Of a stretch of DNA of 64,000 nt, positions 9,621 through 20,600 are shown piece by piece (the stretch's first letter is position 1; the number at the start of each line of letters is the position of its first letter). The translations under genes and the position numbers were made by a program. Under the pieces are notes generated by a model. It worked only from the letters and a program-made list of their open reading frames with translations, did no database searches and was not told the origin of the DNA. The stretch is from an uncultured Fretibacterium sp. (GTDB lineage: Bacteria; Synergistota; Synergistia; Synergistales; Aminobacteriaceae): NCBI GenBank assembly GCA_946186205.1, contig CAMHMH010000001.1:1-64000 (forward strand), given 5' to 3'.

Positions 9621-10469
9621 TTACAAGTCAAAGATACAAATAACAGAGATAATTGCGACAATGATAACAACGATAAATTTCGGCAAGTCCCAAAACGAAA
9701 AGCCCCCGCCAGCGTCTGAAGGCTCTTCTATGGTTATATGCGCCGTCTGTCCTGTCATCATTCCTGCTTGAATTGACTTGATGATTTTCTGTGCGTTATC
9801 ACGTGCGGACTCTATCGCGCTGCCTGAGAGCTTCCCGAAATTGAACAGCCCTTCACCTTCTATGATGTCGATTTCGTTATAAGGCCAGTCAAAAATCAAC
9901 CCTCCGAGTGAAAACACGTTGCAGAAAAGCTGAAGGAACGTCCGAACAATGAAGCCGTGATTGTCGTACATTGCCCGCTGTCCTGAAACGTAGTGCCAAA
10001 TGTAAGCGTCATAAAAATTCTGACTCACTCCCAAATCAACATCACCGTTGTAATACATCTCCGCAAGTTTCTTTTGAGCCTCATAATTACCGCCGTATGC
10101 TGACTGTGTGAGAAGGTCTATTATTTGTTTGTTTCTTTGGGCGTAAATCTCCTTGATTTTGTCTTGCGCTTCGTTTCTTGCTGACTCGATTTCATTCCCT
10201 GAAAGTTTTGCGAGATTGAACAGACCCTCGCCCTCTATCAAATCAAGCTCATTATACGGCCAGTTGAAGAGGAGTCCGCCGAGCGATAATACATTGTACA
10301 AAAGCTGAAGCACTGACCGCGAAACAAAGCCGTGATTGTCGTACATAGTCCTTTGTCCGTAAACGTAGTACCATACATAAGCCCGCCTGTAATCCTTAGT
10401 CGAGTAATATATATCGGCCATGCGCTTGTACTCGTCATTGTTTTTGTCTCCGGCTTTTTCCTGCAACAA
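9621..10469 (-). CDS. SEL1-like repeat protein with internal duplication and C-terminal TM anchor; possibly the 3' part of a longer gene
   Basis: Two near-identical ~75-aa blocks (YDNHGF..LQL..NV.SLGGL.F.WPYNE.D.IEGEGLFN..KLSG..IESAR); same frame as 10512-11735 with only a TAG between. Confidence 0.65.
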   Translation of the reverse strand: MLQEKAGDKNNDEYKRMADIYYSTKDYRRAYVWYYVYGQRTMYDNHGFVSRSVLQLLYNVLSLGGLLFNWPYNELDLIEGEGLFNLAKLSGNEIESARNEAQDKIKEIYAQRNKQIIDLLTQSAYGGNYEAQKKLAEMYYNGDVDLGVSQNFYDAYIWHYVSGQRAMYDNHGFIVRTFLQLFCNVFSLGGLIFDWPYNEIDIIEGEGLFNFGKLSGSAIESARDNAQKIIKSIQAGMMTGQTAHITIEEPSDAGGGFSFWDLPKFIVVIIVAIISVICIFDL

Positions 10470-10511
10470 TAATTCCGCACGTCTGAGATTTGCTTCAGGT
10501 GATAATTTTTC

Positions 10512-11735
10512 CTAATTGAGTTTCTTTGCGTCAATGTTCAGACCTTCAAGCGTTTTTGACAGTGAGCTGATGTTCATTTTTCCCGATTTCATTTCAGCCA
10601 GCACTGCTTTGCTTGTCTTAATGCCGTAACCGAAATTAACATTTGCTTCAACCCGCTGTATTGCCTTCTGATTTTCGCCGAGCATGTAATACACCAGTCC
10701 CGCAAAAATATTATTCGTCCAGTCTGAACGCTCAAGGTTTTCACAGAGTGCTTCAAGGTGATTAAGTGCCTCGACTCTTTTGCCATCGTTAAGAGCCTCG
10801 ACTACACGGAATTTTTCGGCTTCGACTTTCCAGGGGTCATTACGCAGTACAGAACGCCATACATTATTGAACTCGTCAAAACATTCTGAGGCTTCTTTTG
10901 CGTTTTCGGCTGACTTTGCACGGTACACCCAGTACGGCGGGTAAACTCTGAACTCATCTTCAAGCGCAATCAGCATAGCTCTTCTCTTTGCGGTGTCAGA
11001 CTCATTAACGGCCTTCAAGAAGTCATCTATTCCGCTCTGAACGATTCTATACTCGTCAGGAAGGTGATACTGTCTCAGCAAACGCCATGACGAATCAATC
11101 AGCCTCGACTGAAGCGTGTTGTACTGCTCATGTTCGGCGCGGTTAATCTTCAACATGTCTTCAGCGAGTCCACGGCGAAATTCTGCGTCAAGTTTTGCGT
11201 TCTGATGAGCGTAATATTCCGACACGCACGAGACAGCTACAGCTCCGGCGATTGTTACTATTGCGACTGGCGGGAATGCCGCAGAAATTTTTGAGAGTCC
11301 GTTTTCCGCGAGGTTAGACACGATATTTCCCGCTGCATTTTCCCCCATGCCCTGAAGTATTCCTGACGCTCCCGAAACGCTCCGTGTTATATGCTGTTCG
11401 GCCCATGCGTCATAATTGGCCTGTAATTTTTTCGCGGCCTCAAGATTGACCGTCTTATTGCTGATTGCGTTCATTAATTCTTGGTAGAGGGATATGATTT
11501 CGTTGTCTGACTCTATGCTTCCGAGCTTGAGATTGCTGATGATGTTCCTGTACTCAGTATCGAGAATTGCGCGGTCATTCGTGCTGAGTATGCGGTGAAT
11601 TGATACGACGGCCATGTTCAGGGCTAATACTGTGTGCTGAGGGTCATAATGTTTATCTTCTGCGTGAACGTTAAGAGGCTGAACGAAAATTAATACCGTG
11701 AGAATGAATGACATCAACAAGAATTTTGCTTTCAT
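10512..11735 (-). CDS. Secreted/membrane protein of unknown function
   Basis: Signal peptide MKAKFLLMSFILTVLIFVQPLNVHAED; helical repeats; RBS aaaggagg. Confidence 0.6.
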   Translation of the reverse strand: MKAKFLLMSFILTVLIFVQPLNVHAEDKHYDPQHTVLALNMAVVSIHRILSTNDRAILDTEYRNIISNLKLGSIESDNEIISLYQELMNAISNKTVNLEAAKKLQANYDAWAEQHITRSVSGASGILQGMGENAAGNIVSNLAENGLSKISAAFPPVAIVTIAGAVAVSCVSEYYAHQNAKLDAEFRRGLAEDMLKINRAEHEQYNTLQSRLIDSSWRLLRQYHLPDEYRIVQSGIDDFLKAVNESDTAKRRAMLIALEDEFRVYPPYWVYRAKSAENAKEASECFDEFNNVWRSVLRNDPWKVEAEKFRVVEALNDGKRVEALNHLEALCENLERSDWTNNIFAGLVYYMLGENQKAIQRVEANVNFGYGIKTSKAVLAEMKSGKMNISSLSKTLEGLNIDAKKLN

Positions 11736-11917
11736 TGTGATTCCTCCTTTGGGATTTTGACGGAAGCATTATACATTTAGTGAGTGGGGTATTAACGGGC
11801 GGTTTGCTTTTGAGTGTGTTATATTTTTTCACAAGATAGGAATCACAGAGCAGGTTTACAATCATATGAGACAAGTTGACAATATGTCTACGTTGAACGG
11901 GTAACGCTGAATGATGA

Positions 11918-11926
11918 TGATATAAT
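11918..11926 (+). promoter_or_regulatory. Extended -10 TGATATAAT upstream of the 81-aa ORF
   Basis: Exact TGnTATAAT match. Confidence 0.45.
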
Positions 11927-11973
11927 CAGGATAATTTCAGCAAGATACGCAGAAAAAAAGGAGAAAAAACGTT

Positions 11974-12219
11974 ATGTCGACGGCTATTAGGGAATATCTT
12001 GCGCTTGCCAAAACACCAGAAGAGCGCGAAGAAATGAAAGAACGCTTAATCGCACTCATGGAAATGAAAGACGAGGATATAGATTTCTCAGATATACCGA
12101 GAATAACAGACTTCTCTCGCCTTGTACGCGGAAAACCCATCATCGACAAAATACGCGAACATAACCGGCAGAACCGACTCAGGCGCGAACGTATGCAGAA
12201 GGCAGAAACTGTACAATAA
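11974..12219 (+). CDS. Small protein, possible orphan antitoxin-like family
   Basis: Own RBS and promoter-like element; motif DEDIDFSDIPRITDFSRLVRGKP recalls small antitoxin-like proteins. Confidence 0.5.
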   Translation: MSTAIREYLALAKTPEEREEMKERLIALMEMKDEDIDFSDIPRITDFSRLVRGKPIIDKIREHNRQNRLRRERMQKAETVQ

Positions 12220-12328
12220 TTCTCCCTCTTGTGTTATCATTAACACCGCTTACACTCAAGGCTCAGAACATAGCTTGCTGGATTGGCTTTGTCCTTAGCT
12301 CTGAAGTAATACACAGGAGGTTTACTCT

Positions 12329-12595
12329 ATGATCCAGAAAGAAAAGAAACAGTCAGTAATCGCTGAGTACAAAACTCACGACACAGACACAGGCTCACCC
12401 GAAGTACAGGTAGCAATTCTCACAGAAAGAATCCGCGAACTCACTGAACACCTCAAAGTTCACAAGAAAGATTTTCACTCGCGCCGCGGACTTCTCAAAA
12501 TGGTAGGCTCACGACGCAGATTATTGCGCTACCTCATGAACAAAGACTTCAACAGATACCGCTCATTAATCGAAAAACTCAGCCTCAGACACTAG
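12329..12595 (+). CDS. rpsO: 30S ribosomal protein S15
   Basis: Canonical S15 sequence ([50 protein letters not shown]). Confidence 0.97.
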   Translation: MIQKEKKQSVIAEYKTHDTDTGSPEVQVAILTERIRELTEHLKVHKKDFHSRRGLLKMVGSRRRLLRYLMNKDFNRYRSLIEKLSLRH

Positions 12596-12608
12596 GAGGA
12601 ATCATCAC

Positions 12609-12836
12609 ATGAAGAAAGATATTCACCCCGACTATCAGGAATGCAAAGTAACATGCGCTTGCGGTAACACCTTCATGACACGCTCAACAATGAAGGAGAT
12701 CCGCGTGGGAGTCTGCTCCGCCTGTCATCCGTTCTACTCAGGCAAAAAAGGCAGAGTACTCACAGAAGCAGGCCGCCTCGAAAAGTTCCAGAAGAAATAC
12801 AAAGGCATCAACTACGGCCAGAAAACAGAAGTATAG
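12609..12836 (+). CDS. rpmE: 50S ribosomal protein L31, Cys-containing type
   Basis: [34 protein letters not shown]. Confidence 0.95.
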   Translation: MKKDIHPDYQECKVTCACGNTFMTRSTMKEIRVGVCSACHPFYSGKKGRVLTEAGRLEKFQKKYKGINYGQKTEV

Positions 12837-12850
12837 ATTTATGCAGACCG

Positions 12851-12885
12851 TTTGCGGGGGCTGAAATATGCTCCCGTTTTTGTTA
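12851..12885 (+). terminator. rpsO-rpmE terminator just upstream of thyX start
   Basis: gcgggggctgaaatatgctcccgttttt. Confidence 0.75.
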
Positions 12886-12890
12886 TTGTC

Positions 12891-13580
12891 ATGAACGTTA
12901 TATTACTCTCACACACTCCAGAACCTGACGCGCTTGTAGCTGCTGCTGCGAGAATCTGTTACCGTGATGTTACGGCTGAAGATTTATTGCAGTCAGAAGA
13001 GAAGAATTTATCCCGCAAATTGATAGCCGAGCTTTTCACGAGCGGGCATATGTCGACGTTTGAGCATGTATCTTTCACGTTTGGCATTGACGGATTGAGC
13101 CGGGTTGCTTCACATCAGCTTGTGAGGCACAGAGTCGCTAGTTTCAGCCAGCAAAGCCAGCGTTACGTCAAAATGTCTGACGATGAAGAAGCCGTAATCA
13201 TTCCCCCAAGTATCAAGAATAACCCTGACGCAAAAGCACTCTACATTGAGGCCGTAAGACATTCACAACAGACTTACGCCGCGTTAACCGAGATGGGTAT
13301 ACCGAAAGAGGACGCACGGTTCATTCTTCCTCATGGACATTCAACAAGACTCGTTATGACTATGAACGCAAGAGAGCTTCATCACTTTTTCAGCCTGAGA
13401 CTTTGCAGAAGAGCGCAATGGGAGATTCACGAACTCGCACGGAGAATGTTAGCTTTGTGCCGTGAAGTCGCCCCCGTAATTTTCGACATGGCCGGGCCGT
13501 CATGTATTTTCGGGAAATGCTCAGAGTCACGTACTTGCGGAAAACCCTATAAAGATATGGAGGATTTATTGTTTGCTTAA
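12891..13580 (+). CDS. thyX: FAD-dependent thymidylate synthase
   Basis: RHRVASFSQQSQRY matches the ThyX RHRxxSxxxxSxRY motif; start MNVILLSHTPEP. Confidence 0.95.
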   Translation: MNVILLSHTPEPDALVAAAARICYRDVTAEDLLQSEEKNLSRKLIAELFTSGHMSTFEHVSFTFGIDGLSRVASHQLVRHRVASFSQQSQRYVKMSDDEEAVIIPPSIKNNPDAKALYIEAVRHSQQTYAALTEMGIPKEDARFILPHGHSTRLVMTMNARELHHFFSLRLCRRAQWEIHELARRMLALCREVAPVIFDMAGPSCIFGKCSESRTCGKPYKDMEDLLFA

Positions 13581-14499
13581 GAAATTTTGTTTGTGGCTGA
13601 TGACCGCCGTTAATCTTTTTGCTGATGACGCAGAGAAAAAAATACCCGTCGGAGGCCAGGCAGTTATAGAAGGCGTATTGATGAAGGGAAAAAATTTATG
13701 GGGACTCGCAGTCCGCAGACCTTCAGGGGAAATCTTCACGGATAAATGGCCGAACTCATCACGCACTAAACGTTATCCCTACAAGCTGCCGTTCATACGC
13801 GGAGTCGTCATAATGTGCGAGATGATGGCGACGGGATTCAAAGCCCTCTCGAAATCCGCTGAAGTCGCCCTTGAAGAGGAAGAAGAGAAGATGACCTTCA
13901 AAGATATTTTGCTGTCGATACTTCTTGCTGTCGTTGCGGTCGGAGGGTTATTCATCGCGCTTCCGTTATGGCTCGCGGGATTTGTCGCTGAGACTCCTCT
14001 TTACGTGAATATTGCTGAGGGTATCTTCCGGGCGTTGATATTTGTCGGCTATGTCGCTGTGATTGGACTGTGGAAAGACATTCGCGAGGTCTTCAGGTAT
14101 CACGGAGCTGAACACAAAACGATTAACGCATTCGAGCACGGACTCAATATGACTCCTGAAAATATCATGACATGTTCACGCATTCACCCCCGGTGCGGGA
14201 CATCGTTTCTATTGATTGCCGTTATCGTAAGCATAATTATTTTCTCGCCAGTTAAGACTCTCATTGCCGGTGAAAGTTTCATCTTGCAGGTGCTTGCGAG
14301 GATAATACTAATTCCCGTTGTGATTGGAATCTCGTATGAAGTTATCCGTCTCGCGTCAAATTCCGGGAAGCTCGGACTTTGCATCATTGCTCCGTTTTTG
14401 ACTCTTCAATATCTCACAACAAGAGAACCAGACATTAATCAGGCCGAAATTGCGTTAGTCTCACTAGATACAGCACTGGAAGGAGGCTTATTATCATGA
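13573..14499 (+). CDS. DUF1385 (YqhQ-like) membrane protein
   Basis: [39 protein letters not shown]. Confidence 0.9.
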   Translation: MLKKFCLWLMTAVNLFADDAEKKIPVGGQAVIEGVLMKGKNLWGLAVRRPSGEIFTDKWPNSSRTKRYPYKLPFIRGVVIMCEMMATGFKALSKSAEVALEEEEEKMTFKDILLSILLAVVAVGGLFIALPLWLAGFVAETPLYVNIAEGIFRALIFVGYVAVIGLWKDIREVFRYHGAEHKTINAFEHGLNMTPENIMTCSRIHPRCGTSFLLIAVIVSIIIFSPVKTLIAGESFILQVLARIILIPVVIGISYEVIRLASNSGKLGLCIIAPFLTLQYLTTREPDINQAEIALVSLDTALEGGLLS

Positions 14500-15575
14500 A
14501 CATTGAGCCAAAGTTACAGGCAATCGAACAAGAATATGACGACATAGGACAGAAATTAGCAGACCCGAAAATAGCTTCAGACCCCAAAGAGTTACAGGTA
14601 TTAGGCAGAAAACGCGCGCAGCTTGAACCCGTCGTAATGAAGTATCAAGAGTACAAATCAGCGCAGAAATCTATAGCCGAAGCAAAAGAGTTAATCAAAT
14701 CCGGCGACTCAGAATTAGAGTCATTAGCCCGTGAGGAAATCTCAGAGCTTGAACCAAAGATTGAAAGTTTCACTCATGACTTGACGCTGTTATTGCTCCC
14801 TAAAGATCCCAATGATGACAAGAGCGTTATTGTTGAGATTAGAGCGGGTACTGGAGGAGATGAGGCTACACTTTTTGCGGCTGACTTGTTCCGAATGTAC
14901 GTGAGATTCTGCGAGCGTCAAAGATGGAAGATTGAAGTCATTGACAGCTCAACAAACACGGCGGGCATTGGCGGCTATAAAGAGATCGTTTTCAGGATTG
15001 ACTCACAGGGAGCTTACAGCAAAATGAAATATGAGTCGGGCGTTCACAGAGTCCAAAGAGTCCCGGTAACAGAAGCAAGCGGACGAATACACACTAGCGC
15101 GGCAACAGTTGCGGTTTTGCCTGAAGCTGATGACGTAGAAGTCGAAATCAGGCCGGAAGATCTCAAGATTGATACGTACCGTTCAAGCGGGGCAGGAGGT
15201 CAGCACGTCAACATGACAGACTCAGCCGTAAGGATTACGCATTTGCCGACGGGAATTGTCGTAACGTGTCAGGACGAACGGAGTCAGATTAAGAACCGTG
15301 CGCGTGCTATGTCCTACTTGAAGACGAAACTTTTTGACCTTGAGCAGCAGAAGCAGAACAGCGAGCAGTCAGCAGAAAGGCGCGGCATGATTGGTTCAGG
15401 CGACAGATCCGAGCGCGTAAGAACGTACAACTTCCCGCAGAACAGAATCACAGACCACAGAATCAATCTCACTCTCTACAAACTTGACTCATATCTTGAC
15501 GGCGATTTGTACGAAATGATTGACGCAATGTTGCTCGCCGAGCAGACACAGAAGCTACAGAACCTTGAGGCTTGA
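14496..15575 (+). CDS. prfA: Peptide chain release factor 1
   Basis: GGQ motif [24 protein letters not shown]. Confidence 0.96.
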   Translation: MNIEPKLQAIEQEYDDIGQKLADPKIASDPKELQVLGRKRAQLEPVVMKYQEYKSAQKSIAEAKELIKSGDSELESLAREEISELEPKIESFTHDLTLLLLPKDPNDDKSVIVEIRAGTGGDEATLFAADLFRMYVRFCERQRWKIEVIDSSTNTAGIGGYKEIVFRIDSQGAYSKMKYESGVHRVQRVPVTEASGRIHTSAATVAVLPEADDVEVEIRPEDLKIDTYRSSGAGGQHVNMTDSAVRITHLPTGIVVTCQDERSQIKNRARAMSYLKTKLFDLEQQKQNSEQSAERRGMIGSGDRSERVRTYNFPQNRITDHRINLTLYKLDSYLDGDLYEMIDAMLLAEQTQKLQNLEA

Positions 15576-16377
15576 TGACGTTCAGCAAAAACTCAAAGGC
15601 GCGGGCATAAGCAATCCATTTCAGGAGTCATTGTGGATTACCGGCCATGCTCTTGGGATTGGGAGTGCTGAAATCTTTTCGAGGGATGAATTTTCACCTG
15701 ACGAATCACGAAAGATTGACGCTCTCATTTCCCGGAGAATTAATCACGAGCCATTGCAGTATATTCTTGGTGAGGCTGACTTTTACGGGCGTGATTTTCA
15801 CGTAGGGCCGGGCGTGTTAATCCCTCGTCATGACACGGAGACTCTTATTGACGGCGTGAAGGAAGTTTTTGACCGTGAGGAGTCTTTCACGTTTCTTGAC
15901 TGGGGAACCGGCTCAGGCTGTATCGCTGCAACTATCCTTCTTGAGTTTCCCCGCTCCTTTGGCGTAATGCTTGATGTGAGTCATGACGCTCTGACTTATG
16001 CACGCAAAAATATTAATCGTTACCGACTCAATGAACGCTCCGAAGCTCTCACACAAAAAATTTTTGACTCAGAACAATTCAATCTCATCATCAGCAACCC
16101 CCCCTATATACCTTCAGGCGAAATCACCGGACTTATGCGTGAAGTGAGAAATTTTGAGCCTCATAACGCGCTCGACGGCGGCAATGACGGCATGACGTTT
16201 TACCGTGAAATTCTTGCGCTCGCTTTGAAGAGTCTTAAGCACGGAGGGTATATAATTTTTGAGACGGGAAATCTTCAACAGGTGAATGAGATTGAGACTT
16301 GCGGAGGGTTTGAGGCCGTCAGCAAAATTTTTGACACGGGGAATTTTCCTCGCTGCATCATTCTCAGGAGGGTTTGA
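15565..16377 (+). CDS. prmC: Release factor glutamine methyltransferase
   Basis: NPPY motif ([13 protein letters not shown]), [13 protein letters not shown] start overlapping the prfA stop. Confidence 0.93.
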   Translation: MRLDDVQQKLKGAGISNPFQESLWITGHALGIGSAEIFSRDEFSPDESRKIDALISRRINHEPLQYILGEADFYGRDFHVGPGVLIPRHDTETLIDGVKEVFDREESFTFLDWGTGSGCIAATILLEFPRSFGVMLDVSHDALTYARKNINRYRLNERSEALTQKIFDSEQFNLIISNPPYIPSGEITGLMREVRNFEPHNALDGGNDGMTFYREILALALKSLKHGGYIIFETGNLQQVNEIETCGGFEAVSKIFDTGNFPRCIILRRV

Positions 16378-16378
16378 C

Positions 16379-16675
16379 ATGAAGAGGAAGGGCGAAACTT
16401 TCACGGAATTTTTGACGGCGGCAACAGTTTTCGGGCTTATCGCTGCGAGCATGTTTGAGTTCATGGCCAATCAGACGCAGAGTCTTGCGGACATCCGGGA
16501 CAGGGACAATCTGATTTATCATGCCGGGCGTTTCATGGCTGTCTCTGGCGATAAGACAAGGGATAATAGCGATTACAATTGCACCGACAGCGTATCATTC
16601 ACATTCTCTCATAATGACAATATCCTGACAGTTACGAACAATAACACCTCAATGACATTCAGCCTCAAGCACTAA
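16379..16675 (+). CDS. Small prepilin-like protein
   Basis: MKRKGETFTEFLTAATVFGLIAASMFEFM resembles a divergent class III signal/TM; RBS caggagg. Confidence 0.4.
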   Translation: MKRKGETFTEFLTAATVFGLIAASMFEFMANQTQSLADIRDRDNLIYHAGRFMAVSGDKTRDNSDYNCTDSVSFTFSHNDNILTVTNNNTSMTFSLKH

Positions 16676-17583
16676 TAGTTACGGTTCTTCTTGCACTCGT
16701 GGTAGATCCTCATTACGGCTTCCACGAGTTTATATACATCTGGCTTCAGCACGTGCGTTATCTTCAGCTTCTCCGCTCGGTCTAATAACTCCTTCACCAT
16801 TATCGACGAAAACAATATCACTGGCATGTTCTCCGTTCGCAAGTCATTCCTCAACGTCTCTACTAGACTCAGACCATCAAGCAACGGCATCTCTATATCT
16901 GACACTAGCAAGTCAAAATTCTCCCCCTGGTCAAGCAACAACTTCCGAGCCTCGACTCCGTCCTTCACTGGGTAAATGCTCGTGAACCCGGACTGCTTCA
17001 ACACGTCGCACGTCTGCTGTCTCAACAATGGCGAGTCGTCTGCTACAAGTATATGAAAGTCCTCAACATGCCCGATCTGTCTGTGATACGTTTCCAGCTT
17101 GCTCTGGTCAAACATGTGTTCTGCTACCGCTGGCGCAGTCTCCTGTATTATTGCCTCGTAGTCTAGAAGCAATATATTCCTCTCGTCCCTCTTGATGATA
17201 TACAGTACCCACTTCAATGAAACTCCTCGCATCTTCGACGAGTCTAAATCTTCGGCGTTCACTTGTCTTATGCGTTCTACTCCATCAACTAGAAATCCTA
17301 ACTTGATGTCATTGAACTCAACAACCATTACTTTTGTGTTCGCCATCGGCACGGTTGAATTTATGCCTAAGAATATACGAAGGTCTATCAGCGGAAGAAG
17401 TGCATCACGCAATGTAGTTATGCCGACAAAAGCAGGCGTTTTAGTAGGAACAGGACGACACCCGGTCCATCGCAGAATTTCGCGTGTCTTGTTTACGTTT
17501 ATAGCAAATGCGTCCTTGCCTAACGTGAATACTACTACTTCCCATTTTTTGCTAGCCGCTTCAACGTTTCGTTTCTCTTCCAT
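16672..17583 (-). CDS. cheV: Chemotaxis protein CheV (CheW-like + receiver)
   Basis: CheW-like N-terminus (NKTREILRWTGCRPVPTKTPAFVGITTLRDALLPLIDLR) and receiver domain (VADDSPLLRQ, LLVSDIEMPLLDGL). Confidence 0.9.
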   Translation of the reverse strand: MEEKRNVEAASKKWEVVVFTLGKDAFAINVNKTREILRWTGCRPVPTKTPAFVGITTLRDALLPLIDLRIFLGINSTVPMANTKVMVVEFNDIKLGFLVDGVERIRQVNAEDLDSSKMRGVSLKWVLYIIKRDERNILLLDYEAIIQETAPAVAEHMFDQSKLETYHRQIGHVEDFHILVADDSPLLRQQTCDVLKQSGFTSIYPVKDGVEARKLLLDQGENFDLLVSDIEMPLLDGLSLVETLRNDLRTENMPVILFSSIMVKELLDRAEKLKITHVLKPDVYKLVEAVMRIYHECKKNRNY

Positions 17584-17697
17584 TGTGTGAGACTTCCTCT
17601 CTTTGATTGTGAACGTTTGAATTATAGCTTACTTTTTTGTTTTACAGGCTATAATTACTTTGTTGATTTTATCCCATTAAAGAAAGGATTGTTTATT

Positions 17698-20600
17698 TTG
17701 AGCAGGACACAAAGATTTTTCTTGCTTGTCTTGGTGTTAATGCTTACGGTTTCGACGGCGTTCGCGGCTTCTTCACGTCAGACAACGCCGAGAGGAGTCC
17801 GCAGCTTTTCACCTTCAGGAACAGTGCCCGAAAATGTTTCATTCAGAGTCGTATTCACGTCCTCAATGGTAACACTCGCAAACATCGGAAAAACTATCAC
17901 ACCCGAAAATACATTGTTCCCCTTCTCAGTAAATCCTCCCTTGCAGATCACAGGACAATGGCAGAACGACAAAATTTTTACAGCCCGCTTGCTTTCACCC
18001 CTGAGAAATGCAACAACTTACACAGCATCATTGCGCGATAACCTTAAAGACATACACGGAAATCCAATCGGACCCGGAAAATTCATGTTTCAGACTGAGG
18101 GATTATCACCCGCTGACATCCGCGCTTCAATGGGCAAAGACGAAAACGCTCACTTCACACTGACATTCAACATGAAGGTTGACCCCGCAAGGCTAAAAGG
18201 CTTCATGAATATCCTCGACGCAGAAGGAAAAGAATTATCCTACACAATAAACAGCGCATTACCCTCAAGAACAATAAGAGCTTCAGTGCCGTCGAAAAAA
18301 ATACCTTCACGACAAAGATTCACCGTAAAAATTTCAGCAGGCCTAAAATCCGGCGAGGGCGATTTAGGTATTGACCACGACATTACAGAAAGCGTAATTC
18401 TTGACCCCGTTCTAATGGTTCAGGAACTCAGAGCAGATAATGAGAATACAATACAAACGACACTGAATTTCGGAGTAGATCCTGATACGGTGAAAAAGTT
18501 TGTAGAGATAGAACCCCCCGTAAGCAATGCAGTTTTTGAGTCAGGCTGGAGCGATGAGATTATGAGAATACGTTCATCAAGTTTCAAGCCCCGCTCGCGT
18601 TTCGTGATAACATTCAAGAAGGGCTTCCCCTCAAAGAGCGGTATAGTCCTCAAGGAAGACTTCAAGCAGGCCGTAATTATGCCAGACCTTGACCCAGAGA
18701 TTACACTTCCTTCAGCAGGAACTTACTTAGCCCCGCTTGAGAAAGGATTGATACCCGTCGAGCTTCTGAACGTACCGAAACTTCAGATTGACTTGTGGAG
18801 AATGTACGAGAGCAACATACCCTACATCATCAATGAAGAGTATGAATACTTTGACAAGGACATAGCCAGGCGGGTATTCACGAAAGAAATTCCGCTGAAC
18901 TTGCCGCTGAATGAACGAGTACGCAGAAGCATTCCCGTTGACGAAATGACATCAGGCGACAGAGGATTATTCCTTTTGACGGTGAGGAACGCCAATTCAG
19001 AGTGGTGGGACGAATCACAGCAGATGATAAGCCTATCAGACTTTGGAATCACCGCAAGAATGTGGGAAGATGCCGCGCTAGTTTGGGTAAACAGTCTCAC
19101 AACAGCTCAGACCGTAAGCGACGCGAAAGTCCGAATATTTTCCGACAAGAAGCAATTGCTCGCAGAAGGACGCACGAATGACGGCGGAGTGTTTTACTAC
19201 GAGCTTCCAGACGGAAAAACGTGGGAGAATGACAACAAACCCGCTGTCGCTGTCGTCTCAAAAGGAAATGACCTGACATATATCCATCTCACAAGAAACT
19301 TGCTTAACCGTGAAATTTTCGAGACTTCCGGCCGCGACTGGCTCAAATCAGGCTATGACGGAGCAATATTTTCACCACGAGACATTTACAGGACGGGAGA
19401 AAATGCACCCTTCAAGATCATCGTCAGGAATTTTGACAACACAACCCCCGAATCATTCCCCGTTCTTTTCATCGTCAAAGATACTTTAGGCCGAAAGGTT
19501 AAGCAGGAAGCCGTAACTCTCAACGCAAAAGGAAGCGCAGTAGCAAACTTACAGCTTCCAGGAAACGCCCTCACAGGCACATGGTCAGCATATGCGGCAA
19601 TACCCGGCCATGAGAAAAAGCCTATAGCATCGTACAAGTTTCACGTTGAAGACTTCGCACCTCCGCGCATTGAAGTCAGCATGAACACTCACAGACCGTA
19701 TTTGATTCACGGTGATACATTCACGGCGGATATTTACGCGAAATGGCTTTTCGGTGTTGACGGTGCGGATCTTCCGTTAAAAGTTTCGTGGCGTGCTACT
19801 GAGGGTTCATTCAGGCCGACACAAGACAGATGGAAGGGCTACAATTTCGGCGACCCTTCAAGGAAATTTGCGACTCAAGAAGGAGAATTTGACGAGGAAA
19901 GGCTCGACAATTTCGGAAAAGGACGCGCAACCCTCGAACTTAATGACAACTGGGAAGCACCCACTATCATAAACCTTACATTACGCGCTGAGGTCATGGA
20001 GGACTCTGGCAGGTGGGTAAACACATCGATAACACGTCCGTATTTCACAGCCCCGTGGCTTTTGGGAATCGCTCCGGCAAATGAGAATTTCGGCGTAAGA
20101 AGCAATATCGCCTTCAAGGTAGCGGGCATCACACCGAATGAAGAACCCGCCAATCCCGGCGAGCTTAATGCGGAATTGCTCAAAGTAACATGGAACTATA
20201 ACATTGTCGAGATTGACGGTCATAAACGCTGGCAGTCAACAGAAGAGCTTCAGCAGGTTGACGAGAAGAAACTGACGCTCAAAAACGGACTCGGTGAGGT
20301 CTCATTCAGGCCCGAAAGTTACGGCAGCTACATGGTGAAGATTTCCGACAGCAACGACAACGCAAGAGCGGTTTACAGGTTCTACGCTTCAGACCCAAGC
20401 TCATCCGGCGCAGGCTCTCAGTTAATCGACCGTGTAGAAATCATCCCCGACAAAGACACTTACAGGCTCGGTGAAACAGCACACGTCAAAATCAAAGCTC
20501 CTTTTGGCGGACTAATGATGATTACGGTTGAAGGCGCAAAATTAATCTCACGAAACGTCCGCAAGATTGACAGCCCCGAATTTACGTATGACATTCCTAT

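Noticed and set aside
12240-12328. Possible rpsO autoregulatory leader structure
   Set aside because: Partial complementarity (gctcaga/tctga) is too weak by eye; needs folding and comparison.
12834-12891. rpmE-TAG-thyX frame is open in-frame
   Set aside because: A clear terminator and a separate ThyX start explain it; coincidental frame.
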